A program made the translations under genes and the position numbers. Positions 43,266 through 51,110 of a DNA stretch of 64,000 nt are shown here, piece by piece. Below the pieces are notes generated by a model. That model was not told the DNA's origin, made no database searches, and saw nothing but the letters and a program-made list of their open reading frames with translations. Source of the DNA: Dyadobacter sandarakinus (GTDB lineage: Bacteria; Bacteroidota; Bacteroidia; Cytophagales; Spirosomataceae); assembly GCF_016894445.1 (NCBI RefSeq), contig NZ_CP056775.1:4342001-4406000 (forward strand), written 5' to 3'. How positions within the stretch are numbered: the first letter of the stretch is position 1; each line of letters starts with the position of its first letter.

Positions 43266-43481
43266 TCACTTTTGAAATGCACTTGGTTGATTTGCCCTTT
43301 GATCAAATGAGCCGCTTTCCCAATTTCGCTGTTGGATTGCGCAACATTTTTGCCAGTCATGAAAGTGCTCGTGCAGCTCTGTCAGCATTACCGCCGTCCA
43401 TTCATCCATTTCAAAGCCATATTTAGCCTGATACGCGCCCCTCATTCTTGTGATTGCGTCCTTACTGATTGTTGAGCTCAT
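43266..43481 (-). CDS. Small island protein, unknown function
   Basis: 71 residues, soluble, with ITRMRGAYQAKYGFEMDEW and a histidine-rich helix LHEHFHDWQKCC. The start overlaps the end of the ParA-like gene by 20 bases, so it is translationally linked. Function not predictable. Confidence 0.6.
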   Translation of the reverse strand: MSSTISKDAITRMRGAYQAKYGFEMDEWTAVMLTELHEHFHDWQKCCAIQQRNWESGSFDQRANQPSAFQK

Positions 43482-44172
43482 CTTTGAAATGGTCGTTAAG
43501 TTCTTCCTTCAATCTCAGCTTTGCACCGGTCTGATATTCGCCAATGCTGTAACCTTTCCTTATGCCGTCGAGTATATGGCTGCCCAAATTTGACCCGGGA
43601 TCAAAGTCGGCAAACTTCCGGAATCGTAATCCCAGGGCTTTGCAATTCCTTTCCAACTCTTCGCCGAGCTGCGCAATATTGTTGAACGTGGTAATGCTTT
43701 GCCAGACGGTCACTTTAAACTCATTTTGCAAAGCCCTCAGAAGCTTGTGCAAATAATCGACGCTCGATTTATACATACCACCACCGCCAATAACAATATG
43801 GAAGTTGGCTTTGCAGCCCAATTCGTCGACGAAATCCTTAAATGGGATATCCCGTTCAATTAATGCGGGAAGCTGCTCCGATTCGGGCGCACCGAGGTCA
43901 AAATAGATACGGTCAAAAGCCGTTTCGGCGAGACTTTCGAGATACGAGATAAGGCTGTCCCTTACCAGTACTTGTTTTTCATTGAGAAGCGAAACCGCCT
44001 CTGTCCGCAAATCGCCCAAAAATCTCAGCTGGCGGGTCGACGTACCGGTTGAGCTGTCAAGATCAACAAATAGCGACCTTTCAGAATTTTGCTCAGCAAC
44101 CGCAAGCAGATATGTTAGCAGGCTTTTACCCACTCCTCCCTTCGCTTGAAGGATAAAATTTAATTGTTTCAT
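43462..44172 (-). CDS. ParA/MinD-like P-loop ATPase
   Basis: 236 residues. Deviant Walker A QAKGGVGKSLLTY near 9-20, then FVDLDSSTGTSTRQL (Walker A' Asp) and IYFDLGAPESEQL. The lysine in KGGVGKS is the signature of the ParA/MinD branch. It may serve partition or the positioning of the excised island, or help mobilisation. No ParB is adjacent unless the small proteins on either side play that role. Overlaps the neighbouring genes on both sides (4 and 20 bases), a compact plasmid-style operon. Confidence 0.85.
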   Translation of the reverse strand: MKQLNFILQAKGGVGKSLLTYLLAVAEQNSERSLFVDLDSSTGTSTRQLRFLGDLRTEAVSLLNEKQVLVRDSLISYLESLAETAFDRIYFDLGAPESEQLPALIERDIPFKDFVDELGCKANFHIVIGGGGMYKSSVDYLHKLLRALQNEFKVTVWQSITTFNNIAQLGEELERNCKALGLRFRKFADFDPGSNLGSHILDGIRKGYSIGEYQTGAKLRLKEELNDHFKDELNNQ

Positions 44173-44552
44173 CTTTTTGTGAATTTTGATTTAATACCTT
44201 CCATTGCCACACTTATTTCGTCCACGTCCGTCCAATCAACTTCTTCAAGATCAGGTTGGATGGTGTTGACCTCCTTGCTAATAATTAGCGAATTCGAATT
44301 ATTCCGAGGGGGCATGTCCGCGACCAGGTTTGGTCTCTCGTTCTCAGCCTGCCGTTTCCCAAAATAGTGGCGACAGTATTTGATATCGGCCGCATTGACA
44401 ATTCCTTGCTTTCCTAATTCCAGATTGATCATTTCGACTACCGCATCTATCGAGACATCAAGCCTTATTTTGTCCCTAAAAAGTGCGAAGAGCATTTTCC
44501 GGCGCTTCCGGTCCTTTCTCGCGTACAAGCGCAACAGCAGGTCTTTGGTCAT
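44169..44552 (-). CDS. Island protein, possible ParA partner, unknown
   Basis: 127 residues from ATG ending at 44552 (MTKDLLLRLYARKDRKRRKM); the frame extends 10 residues upstream. Strongly basic N-terminus, a helical middle and an acidic C-terminus (PDLEEVDWTDVDEISVAM). It overlaps the primase gene by 77 bases in another frame and the ParA-like gene by 4 bases. A DNA-binding adaptor of the ParA-like ATPase is possible from position and charge, but no motif confirms it. Confidence 0.6.
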   Translation of the reverse strand: MTKDLLLRLYARKDRKRRKMLFALFRDKIRLDVSIDAVVEMINLELGKQGIVNAADIKYCRHYFGKRQAENERPNLVADMPPRNNSNSLIISKEVNTIQPDLEEVDWTDVDEISVAMEGIKSKFTKR

Positions 44553-45408
44553 TGAGGTGTTGGTTTTGAGTGAGAAAATCATTCAAGTCTTTGCAGCCAG
44601 CATACATTACTGCCATGTCAATCACATTCGGATAGTTGTGCTTGATATAAGCCGCTGTTTCGAATCCGGCTGTATCGTTATCAAGAAACAGGTACTTCGA
44701 ACCAGGCGCTGCAAGAAATTCATGGGTTCGCTTTAACTGCGATGTGGAATTCAGGATCAGGAAATTCGCATTGGATATCTGGAACACTGGAAGCATCCAG
44801 TACGAGAGAAAATCCATAAACCCTTCGAAAACGAGCAGCTTATTGCCATAGTTATCGATGTAGGAAACATCTTTCGGAGCAATGCATGATTTGAAATTGA
44901 CACTCCGGATTTCGACGCCTCCGGCCCTATTCCTGAAACCAACGGCCTTGTACTGGCGACCGCCATTCTCATAGTTGACCTGAAAGCAATATCTTCGTGC
45001 TACTTCCCCTGATATACCTCGACTGCTTAGATACCGCAGCAAATAGTCATGTTCAAAGATACCTTCGGACGTTATACGCAACCCGGAGCTCACATCCAGC
45101 CGAACCCTTACTTCTGTTTTTTGCGGTTGAAAAGAAGAAAGTCCGTCAGTGATCAGTCTTATGACCTCCTTCACATCCGAATTTTGGAACAACCGGCAAG
45201 CCAGGTCGACCAGGTTGCCTCCGACACCTAGCGCATGATCATACCAGAGATTTTTGCGAGTATCAACCTTGAATGACGCCCGGCTCTCTGGCTCTCGTAT
45301 CATGCTGATATACCAATAGTTATCACCTTTGACGGACGCTGGCCGGAAGCCACGATGCGCCAAAAAGGCCACGATTTCATACGATTGATTGATCTGTCTT
45401 GCATTCAT
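44476..45408 (-). CDS. TOPRIM-domain primase (plasmid/mobile-element type)
   Basis: 310 residues from ATG ending at 45408 (MNARQINQSYEIVAFLAHRG). The N-terminal zinc-finger-like domain lacks the four cysteines of CHC2 primases but keeps the YWYISMIREPESRASFKVD and LVDLACRLF pattern. The TOPRIM part has KLLVFEGFMDFLSYW (Glu) and KYLFLDNDTAGFETA (D-x-D) near 245-260. Such proteins prime replication of mobilisable elements and plasmids. The longer frame to 45459 adds 17 residues that look non-native. It lies next to the GGAAC repeat array. Confidence 0.8.
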   Translation of the reverse strand: MNARQINQSYEIVAFLAHRGFRPASVKGDNYWYISMIREPESRASFKVDTRKNLWYDHALGVGGNLVDLACRLFQNSDVKEVIRLITDGLSSFQPQKTEVRVRLDVSSGLRITSEGIFEHDYLLRYLSSRGISGEVARRYCFQVNYENGGRQYKAVGFRNRAGGVEIRSVNFKSCIAPKDVSYIDNYGNKLLVFEGFMDFLSYWMLPVFQISNANFLILNSTSQLKRTHEFLAAPGSKYLFLDNDTAGFETAAYIKHNYPNVIDMAVMYAGCKDLNDFLTQNQHLNDQRPAVALVREKGPEAPENALRTF

Positions 45409-45433
45409 AACTTTTCTTTTTTCACCCGCAGAC

Positions 45434-45519
45434 GTTCCGTTCCGTTCCATGTTCCACACGTTCCACTTGTTCCATTTTATCCAAAAAATTGCTTATCTAA
45501 TTGATTATTAATGCGTTCC
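45434..45519 (-). repeat. Inverted GTTCC units (left arm of the repeat array)
   Basis: Seven GTTCC copies at 45434, 45439, 45444, 45451, 45460, 45469 and 45515, the reverse complement of the units in the right arm. They lie immediately upstream of the primase gene. Confidence 0.8.
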
Positions 45520-45551
45520 ATTTTTTAGCGAGATTTCTAGGTGAAAAATGT

Positions 45552-45778
45552 GGAACAAATGGAATTTCTGGAACAAGTGGAACGCCTGGAACGGAATGGA
45601 ACAAGCGGAACAAATGGAACGAGATGGAACATCGCCAGCAAAATGGAATTAGTGGAACGGATGGAACGAACGGAACAAATGGAACAAGTGGAACGAGATG
45701 GAACATCTCAGACCAAAATGGAACGGGCGGAACGAATGGAACTTTTGGAACAAATGGAATTTTTGGAACAAGTGGAAC
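45552..45778 (+). repeat. GGAAC repeat array, more than 20 units with about 9-base period
   Basis: Units of GGAAC (a few GGAAT) spaced mostly 9 bases apart, often GGAACAAAT, GGAACAAGT or GGAACGAGAT. Longer gaps at two places (near 45628 and 45713) break it into sub-blocks that resemble each other. All frames are open only because the unit has no stop. Its place between primase and RepA-like helicase genes suits an iteron-type replication origin. Confidence 0.75.
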
Positions 45779-45898
45779 AAGGCCGAACCTGCCGACTTTA
45801 ATTGCCAGATGTTGTCATTTTGTTCGAGCATTTTTCTCGCAATCCCCTCGCAAAAATTAGGAGGGGTTGTGAGAAAAATGCGGACCCGTTCGAGTCCA

Positions 45899-46876
45899 TT
45901 ACTCGTTTAGCCAGCGATGAATGGTGCCTTTACCCCTATTCAATATTCTCGCAATCTGATCGATGGTTTTTCCCTGATCACGAAGCTCGCGTGCTAAGTC
46001 CTTCTGTTCCTCCTTCACAGGCATTACCTCAGTGCCTATGTGCTGCGCTTCGTCGATGTCGTCCTGAACAAACTCGAACCATAGCGAATCCGGATTCAGG
46101 CGGATCAGTTTGGCACCGTCCGTCTCTTCGCAATGCCTGGATTTAGAGCGCTTGAAGATCCGGTACTGGATATCCTGTTTACTCCTCCTGAGAAACATAT
46201 CGCTATCCGTCAAATCAGATTTCACGCCGGAGCCGCTTTGAAGGTCGCTATCAGTCAGCAAATTTCGGGTATGCTTCCGCGTATGGTCAGTAATGATAAT
46301 TGTTGTGTCCAGCAGATCACGTAGTGTCAGGATCAGGTGCATTGCCTTCGCGACTTCCTTACCGTTGTTCGTATCGGAATTCAGAAAGGCTACCCTGAAA
46401 TTGTCCAGAACGATTAGGACAGGCTTCTGGACCATCGACAACTCAATGATCGCCTGTGCTTCTTCCTCCAAGCCTTTCTTGGTCGTGTAGACATAGCTAT
46501 GGTATTCCGAAGATCCTATTTCCTTAGGCGGTGCATCAAACAGCTGCCGTAGCCTTCGACTCATTGTATCCTCACTGAGCTCGCAATTGATGAACAACGT
46601 GTTTCCGTGATATTCGATTGGTTCATTCCACAGAGATGGCCATTTCGCTGAAATAGCAATACAGGCTTGGAGGCCTAAAAGCGTTTTCCCGGTACCACGC
46701 TCTGCAGCGAAGATTATCGCAGAGTTTTCAAGCACATAATTCCCGAGCAAACGCCTAAGCGGAGCAAGCGTCTTCCCTTTCTCCGCGAGATCCTTCATTG
46801 TGTTTAGGGAAGATTTATGTAAAATCTTTCCTTCCGAATGGTTGGAGAAACCATTCAGGGCAGTTAAATTTGTCAT
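45899..46876 (-). CDS. RepA-like hexameric helicase/ATPase with C-terminal HTH
   Basis: 325 residues. RecA-fold ATPase: Walker A FAAERGTGKTLLG near 56-68, Walker B VLIVLDNF near 153, and a TDHTRKHTRN loop near 195. This is the AAA_25/RepA-type helicase of mobile elements. The C-terminus (ARELRDQGKTIDQIARILNRGKGTIHRWL) is a helix-turn-helix, so it may bind the adjacent repeat array and load at the origin, an inference. Replication of the excised island is its likely job. Confidence 0.83.
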   Translation of the reverse strand: MTNLTALNGFSNHSEGKILHKSSLNTMKDLAEKGKTLAPLRRLLGNYVLENSAIIFAAERGTGKTLLGLQACIAISAKWPSLWNEPIEYHGNTLFINCELSEDTMSRRLRQLFDAPPKEIGSSEYHSYVYTTKKGLEEEAQAIIELSMVQKPVLIVLDNFRVAFLNSDTNNGKEVAKAMHLILTLRDLLDTTIIITDHTRKHTRNLLTDSDLQSGSGVKSDLTDSDMFLRRSKQDIQYRIFKRSKSRHCEETDGAKLIRLNPDSLWFEFVQDDIDEAQHIGTEVMPVKEEQKDLARELRDQGKTIDQIARILNRGKGTIHRWLNE

Positions 46877-46921
46877 ACTTAGATTTTTAAGATTTTTGTA
46901 GGGGGTAATGCGGACGAGGCA

Positions 46922-47215
46922 TTATCCCTTTTTCTTTGTTTTCTGATTTGAGTACATGTAATCCAGCACCTCGGACTTAATGAAGTAAATCCTCCGATGT
47001 AGCCTCCGATAGGGCAAGCCCGATCTTTGCCATTGGTGCAGCGTGACCAGCGAAACGTTCAGCTCACGCGCCATTTCAGCCCGTGATAGCAGTGGCTCTT
47101 CCTGCGAGCCTTTCAGACCTTGATTCGGGCTGAACACATTTCTAAACTCCTCTTGAATCACCTCTCGGGTGAAGCTCTTGAACTCGTCGAATTCGATTAA
47201 AACCAGTTTTGACAT
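46922..47215 (-). CDS. Excisionase-like helix-turn-helix protein
   Basis: 97 residues. The C-terminal half is a MerR/excisionase-type winged helix (LLSRAEMARELNVSLVTLHQW, then RSGLPYRRLHRRIYFIKSEV), as in DNA-binding proteins annotated helix-turn-helix or Xis in Bacteroidota. It lies at the right end of the island, upstream of the helicase gene on the same strand. It could direct excision or regulate the replication operon. Confidence 0.8.
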   Translation of the reverse strand: MSKLVLIEFDEFKSFTREVIQEEFRNVFSPNQGLKGSQEEPLLSRAEMARELNVSLVTLHQWQRSGLPYRRLHRRIYFIKSEVLDYMYSNQKTKKKG

Positions 47216-47616
47216 GACACGTTTGTTTTCGGTTGATGTTGGTCAAAGGTTGGGGGAAGGGAGGCGAAAAATCAAGTATGAAAAAGTATGAACTTTGCTT
47301 CAACTGGTGTTAAATGCATCCAGAAGCCGTTTAGGCACATTTTGCCTTATCTCGCGATAAAGTAGCGAAAGCGATAATTCCGGCTCGGAATTAAGGAAAT
47401 CAGAAAATGATTGGACTGTTTTTGGGATTGATGCTGGTCGCGAAGTAGAAATTTCGCTCCCAGGTCGAGCGGCAAATGAAGATTTTGCGCTGCTAAAATT
47501 AAAGAGATTGTCCGCCGCAGATAGGCAATTTCGGCGCGACTGTAAACCAGAATGCAAACCAAACAAAAAACCGCTCGATAATTCAAAGATTATCAAGCGG
47601 TTGGCTTTGCATTCTG
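47216..47616. other. Right-end region without a supported gene
   Basis: 400 bases between the excisionase-like gene and the tRNA. The minus-strand frames here (for example 47300-47719) run into the tRNA or have no protein features. It carries the terminator at 47571-47600 and otherwise nothing I can name; attP-type arm sites of the integrase would be expected here. Confidence 0.5.
47571..47600 (-). terminator. Terminator on the island side of tRNA-Phe
   Basis: Stem 47571-47581 with 47590-47600 (11 bp, one mismatch), loop of 8. On the minus strand it is followed by a run of T. The island thus supplies a replacement terminator for the tRNA gene whose own terminator was displaced to the left junction. 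Confidence 0.6.
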
Positions 47617-47638
47617 TGGTGATGGACGGAATCGAACC
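47608..47638. repeat. Right attachment site (31-bp repeat in tRNA-Phe 3' end)
   Basis: Identical to 30779-30809 and includes the 3' end of the intact tRNA. This copy keeps the tRNA functional. Confidence 0.92.
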
Positions 47639-47689
47639 GCCGACACAAGGATTTTCAGTCCTTTGCTCTACCGACTGAGCTACATCACC
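47617..47689 (-). tRNA. tRNA-Phe (anticodon GAA)
   Basis: 73 bases. On the minus strand it folds with a 7-bp acceptor stem (GGTGATG with CATCACC), D-stem GCTC/GAGC, anticodon stem AAGGA/TCCTT around CTGAAAA giving GAA, and T-stem GGCGG/CCGTC around TTCGATT. The discriminator is A and CCA is not encoded. The last 22 bases lie inside the att repeat, so the gene is the integration target of the island. Confidence 0.95.
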
Positions 47690-47716
47690 AGGCTCAATTG
47701 GTTCCCTTTGGGACTG

Positions 47717-47747
47717 CAAAGGTAGATGTCTGCCTTAGCTTTACAAA
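47717..47747 (-). promoter_or_regulatory. Promoter of tRNA-Phe
   Basis: Minus strand: TTTG (47747-47744), exactly 19 bases, TACCTTTG (47724-47717). Full consensus; predicted start about 22 bases upstream of the mature tRNA. Confidence 0.75.
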
Positions 47748-47926
47748 TTATTTTTCAAATAATTTCCATTGAAAAATACCTGACAATGTCAATCTCATTC
47801 ACTTCCAGAAGCTTAGCTCCGGAACTTTCTTATCCAATCATTCAGCACGCTTGCAGACAGGCATATTTTTTACATAAATTGTCGTTGGTATGCTAGCATA
47901 CTGCTACTATTAATGTTTTCTTCAGC

Positions 47927-49261
47927 ATGACGATCATTCAGCAAATCCTGTTTATACTATCCCTGGGCATTGCCGCCTGGCTGGTATCACGCAGGATTCT
48001 GATCATCAGTAAAACCATTCGCCTCGGTAAAGACGAAAATTTAACCGACCAGCCAGGCCAGCGGCTCGCTACCATGATGCGCATTGCATTCGGACAAAAA
48101 AAAATGTTCGATAAGCCGTGGGTGGGATTGCTTCACTTCATGGTTTACGCAGGCTTTTTACTTATTAATATAGAAGTACTTGAAATCATCCTGGATGGTA
48201 TTACCGGCAGGCACAGGCTGTTTGAACCCCTGCTAGGTGACTTTTACCCGGTTCTGATCGGATTTTTCGAGATCCTTGCGCTGGCAGTATTAGTTGCCTG
48301 CAGCATTTTTCTGGTGCGGCGAAGTACCGGCATTGTCAGCAGACTGCAACCGACCCGCCATCGCGAACTTCGCAACTGGCCTCAGCTTGATGGCAAGCTG
48401 ATCCTTATTGCTGAGATTGTGCTTATGATGGCGATCCTGACCATGAATGCGGCTGACAGTACCTTGCAGGACCTGGACAACCCGCACTATCCACAAACCG
48501 GTACATTTCTGATCAGCCAGTTTTTGAAGCCGGTTTTTGCCGGATGGAATGAGCACGGATTGGTGATTTATGAGCGTATAGCCTGGTGGGTGCATATTCT
48601 CGGCATCTTTGCATTCGCTTTGTACGTCACCTACTCCAAGCATCTGCACATCGCACTGGCATTTCCGAACACTTACTTTACGCGGCTGGTGCCCAAAGGT
48701 GAAATGAAGAATATGCCCGAAATTACCAGTGAAGTCAGGATTATGCTGGGTATTGACAACCCTCCTCACAGTGAAGTGCAGGCGGTACCGGAGCGATTTG
48801 GAGCACGGGATGTGCAGGATCTTTCCTGGAAAAACCTGATGGATGCCTACTCCTGTACCGAATGCGGGCGTTGTACAGCAGCTTGTCCGGCAAATATAAC
48901 CGGCAAAAAACTCTCTCCCCGCAAGATCATGATGGATACCCGTGATCGTCTCGAAGATATCGGTCAAAACATGCTGGCCAATAAGGGTACATTTAGTGAC
49001 GACGGAAAAGCATTGATTGGCGATTACATTCTTGAAGAGGAAATTCTTGCCTGTACTACCTGCAATGCCTGCGTGCAGGAATGCCCTGTGCTGATCAACC
49101 CGCTGGACATTATTTTGCAGCTCCGGCGGTACAAAGCCATGGATGAGGCTAAGGTGCCTGCTTCATGGAATATGATGTTTCAGAATATTGATACCAACCA
49201 GGCCCCGTGGAAGTTTGCACCCGGCGACCGGTTTAACTGGGCTGAAAGCTTGCCGAAGTAG
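47927..49261 (+). CDS. Membrane-bound 4Fe-4S ferredoxin-type protein (HdrC/GlpC-like)
   Basis: 444 residues. About five hydrophobic helices in the N-terminal 260 residues (FILSLGIAAWLV, LLHFMVYAGFLLINI, VLIGFFEILALAVLVACSIF, GKLILIAEIVLMMAIL, VHILGIFAFALYVTY). Two ferredoxin clusters follow: CTECGRCTAACPANITGKK near 313 and CTTCNACVQECPVL near 380. These and the partner gene form a pair like the membrane iron-sulfur subunits of heterodisulfide-reductase-type or glycolate/lactate oxidoreductases, passing electrons to quinone. The donor is unknown. The next gene begins one base after the stop. Confidence 0.85.
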   Translation: MTIIQQILFILSLGIAAWLVSRRILIISKTIRLGKDENLTDQPGQRLATMMRIAFGQKKMFDKPWVGLLHFMVYAGFLLINIEVLEIILDGITGRHRLFEPLLGDFYPVLIGFFEILALAVLVACSIFLVRRSTGIVSRLQPTRHRELRNWPQLDGKLILIAEIVLMMAILTMNAADSTLQDLDNPHYPQTGTFLISQFLKPVFAGWNEHGLVIYERIAWWVHILGIFAFALYVTYSKHLHIALAFPNTYFTRLVPKGEMKNMPEITSEVRIMLGIDNPPHSEVQAVPERFGARDVQDLSWKNLMDAYSCTECGRCTAACPANITGKKLSPRKIMMDTRDRLEDIGQNMLANKGTFSDDGKALIGDYILEEEILACTTCNACVQECPVLINPLDIILQLRRYKAMDEAKVPASWNMMFQNIDTNQAPWKFAPGDRFNWAESLPK

Positions 49262-49262
49262 C

Positions 49263-50054
49263 ATGATGGATTATAAAGTTCCGACCATGGCCGAAATGGC
49301 CGCCCGTAATGAAACACCTGAAATCCTCTTCTGGGTAGGATGTGCAGGTGCATTTGATGATCGGTACAAAAAAGTCACCATTGCATTTGCCAAGATTCTG
49401 AACCATGCCGGCATCCGCTTTGCCGTGCTGGGGACTGAGGAAAGCTGTACGGGAGATCCGGCACGCAGAGCCGGTAATGAATTTGCATTTCAAATGCTGG
49501 CCATGTCCAACATCCAGGTGCTGGATATGTATAGCGTGAAAAAGATCGTGACGGCTTGTCCGCATTGTTTTAATACATTGAAAAACGAGTATCCCGGACT
49601 GGGCGGCAATTATGAAGTAATCCACCATTCCGAGTTCCTGCAGCAGCTGATCAATGAAAGGAAAATACGTCCGGCCGATGGTCAGCCTTTTCAGGGGAAG
49701 AAAATTACTTTTCACGATTCCTGCTATCTTGGCCGGGCAAACGGGATTTATAATGCTCCGCGCGAGGTGCTCCATGCTCTGGACGCTGACCTGGTTGAAA
49801 TGAAAAGGTCGCGGGCAAAAGGCCTTTGCTGCGGTGCCGGTGGCGCCCAGATGTTTAAGGAACCTGAAAAAGGCACCAAAGACATTAATATCGAGCGCAT
49901 TGAAGAAGCATTGAGCACCGGTGCCGAGACGATCGCCGTCGGATGCCCTTTTTGTATGATCATGATGACCGACGGTCTGAAAAATAAGAACAAAGAAGAT
50001 TCTGTCAGGATTTACGACCTTGCCGAACTTATTGCACAGGCAGGTAATTTCTAG
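49263..50054 (+). CDS. CCG-domain (Fe-S)-binding oxidoreductase subunit (HdrB/LutA-like)
   Basis: 263 residues from ATG 49263, one base after the previous stop; the longer frame would overlap it. Two cysteine-rich CCG repeats: VGCAGAFDDR, CPHCFNTL in the first half and HDSCYLGRANGIY, CCGAGGAQMF, GCPFCMIMM in the second. These bind an unusual iron-sulfur cluster in heterodisulfide reductases and lactate utilisation proteins. Together with the membrane protein it forms a two-gene redox module. Coupled translation is likely. Confidence 0.88.
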   Translation: MMDYKVPTMAEMAARNETPEILFWVGCAGAFDDRYKKVTIAFAKILNHAGIRFAVLGTEESCTGDPARRAGNEFAFQMLAMSNIQVLDMYSVKKIVTACPHCFNTLKNEYPGLGGNYEVIHHSEFLQQLINERKIRPADGQPFQGKKITFHDSCYLGRANGIYNAPREVLHALDADLVEMKRSRAKGLCCGAGGAQMFKEPEKGTKDINIERIEEALSTGAETIAVGCPFCMIMMTDGLKNKNKEDSVRIYDLAELIAQAGNF

Positions 50055-50085
50055 TATCATCAACTACCCGCAAATCACTTGTATT

Positions 50086-50586
50086 ATGTACATACCTTTT
50101 AGTGAAATAGACTTAAATGCGCGTGTCTGGATCTACCAGGCCGGCAGAAAGCTCACCGACCATGAAGCTGGCGTGATCACCGAAACCCTCAAATCAGCAC
50201 TTGATCTCTGGGAAGCACACGGCAAAGCGCTTACCGCTTCCGGAAAGGTTTTTGAACACCGCTTTGTGGTAATTGCCGTAGATGAGCGCGACGAACTGCC
50301 GAGCGGCTGCTCGATTGATAAGTCGGTGCATTGGCTGCAGGAAATCGGAGCGCGCATGAATATCGACTTTTTTGACCGGTCGCTGGCGTACCTGGATGCG
50401 CACAATGAAGTACAGACAGTCCCCGTAGCAAGCATCAAACAGGCTGTAACGAGCGAGGTAATCGTGCCGTCTACAGTCATTTTTGACAATCAGGTAGCTA
50501 CCAAGGCGCAGTGGATGAACCGCTGGAAAACGCCCGCAGCCGGCAGCTGGCTCAGCAGATACTTTTCACAGCAAACCAGTCTGTAA
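50086..50586 (+). CDS. Conserved Bacteroidota protein of unknown function
   Basis: 166 residues from ATG 50086 (MYIPFSEIDLNARVWIYQAGR); upstream codons overlap the previous gene. Soluble, with FEHRFVVIAVDERDELPSGCSIDKSV and a closing WMNRWKTPAAGSWL. Homologues are sometimes labelled ABC transporter ATPase, but no Walker motif is present, so I do not follow that label. It precedes gldH by 2 bases, which suggests coupling with it. Confidence 0.65.
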   Translation: MYIPFSEIDLNARVWIYQAGRKLTDHEAGVITETLKSALDLWEAHGKALTASGKVFEHRFVVIAVDERDELPSGCSIDKSVHWLQEIGARMNIDFFDRSLAYLDAHNEVQTVPVASIKQAVTSEVIVPSTVIFDNQVATKAQWMNRWKTPAAGSWLSRYFSQQTSL

Positions 50587-50588
50587 TC

Positions 50589-51110
50589 TTGCCAGTAAAA
50601 ACGCACCGCCTGTCTTTCTCAAATTACTTCCGGAGCCTGATCTGCCTCGCAGGTCTGGCTTTGCTTACATTTTCCTGTGATAAAAATGTGGTTTACAAAG
50701 CCCATGAAGACGTAGAGGACGGCCTTTGGTATATCAGGAACAAACCCAGCTTTAAAGTTGAAATTACCGATACGCTGGCCCGCTATAACCTGTATTACCT
50801 GGTCAGGAACACTTTGCAATATCCTTATTACAACCTGTATCTGACCCGCAATTTTACCGGACCGGATCAGAAGCCTATTTCAAAAACGCTGGAAGAAGTA
50901 TACCTCTCCAATGAAGTAACAGGCAAGCCTTTCGGCCATGGGCTGGGTGATCTGTTTGATCACAAAATACCTTTTCTGAAAAACTATCAGTTTAAAAGAT
51001 CGGGGACTTACACGATTGAGCTTTCTCAGTCTATGCGCCAAAACCCCCTGCCCTTCATCATGAGTGTGGGCATCAGCGTAGAAAAAGTGGAAAATCAACC
51101 TGCTCCTTAA
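50589..51110 (+). CDS. gldH: Gliding motility lipoprotein GldH
   Basis: 173 residues from a TTG at 50589, 2 bases after the previous stop; this start puts a proper lipobox (LLTFSC, Cys30) after a hydrophobic signal. The mature part has DGLWYIRNKPSFKVEITDT, NLYYLVRNTLQYPYYNLYL and LGDLFDHKIPFLKNYQFKRSG, which match GldH. It is an outer- or inner-membrane lipoprotein needed for gliding and type IX secretion in flavobacteria. The stop overlaps the AI-2E transporter end by 4 bases. The start codon choice is the main uncertainty. Confidence 0.8.
   Translation: MPVKTHRLSFSNYFRSLICLAGLALLTFSCDKNVVYKAHEDVEDGLWYIRNKPSFKVEITDTLARYNLYYLVRNTLQYPYYNLYLTRNFTGPDQKPISKTLEEVYLSNEVTGKPFGHGLGDLFDHKIPFLKNYQFKRSGTYTIELSQSMRQNPLPFIMSVGISVEKVENQPAP

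Larger units (their letters stand above)
30779..47638. mobile_element. Integrative mobilisable genomic island in tRNA-Phe (about 16.9 kb)
   Basis: Bounded by a 31-bp direct repeat of the tRNA-Phe 3' end. Contents in order: tyrosine integrase, unknown protein, DNA-methylation-linked defence cassette, relaxase and MobC-like protein, unknown small proteins, ParA-like ATPase, TOPRIM primase, GGAAC repeat array, RepA-like helicase and excisionase-like HTH protein. No type IV secretion genes are present, so it should be mobilised by another element in trans rather than transfer by itself. Confidence 0.9.

Noticed and set aside
45552..45778. Regular short repeats considered as a CRISPR array
   Set aside because: Units are 5 bases with a 9-base period, with no spacers or cas genes in the window.
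45501..45860. Open frames of 60-119 codons in several frames with GTN/GTS, VPLVPF or EQMEF-type repeats
   Set aside because: All arise from the GGAAC nucleotide repeat, which has no stop codon in most frames. No frame is favoured, so I treat it as a DNA repeat array.
47300..47719. Minus-strand frame of 139 codons at the right end of the island
   Set aside because: It reads through the whole tRNA-Phe gene and its promoter and has no protein-like motif.
50086..50586. ABC transporter ATPase annotation for this protein type
   Set aside because: No Walker A, signature or Walker B motif is present in 166 residues.
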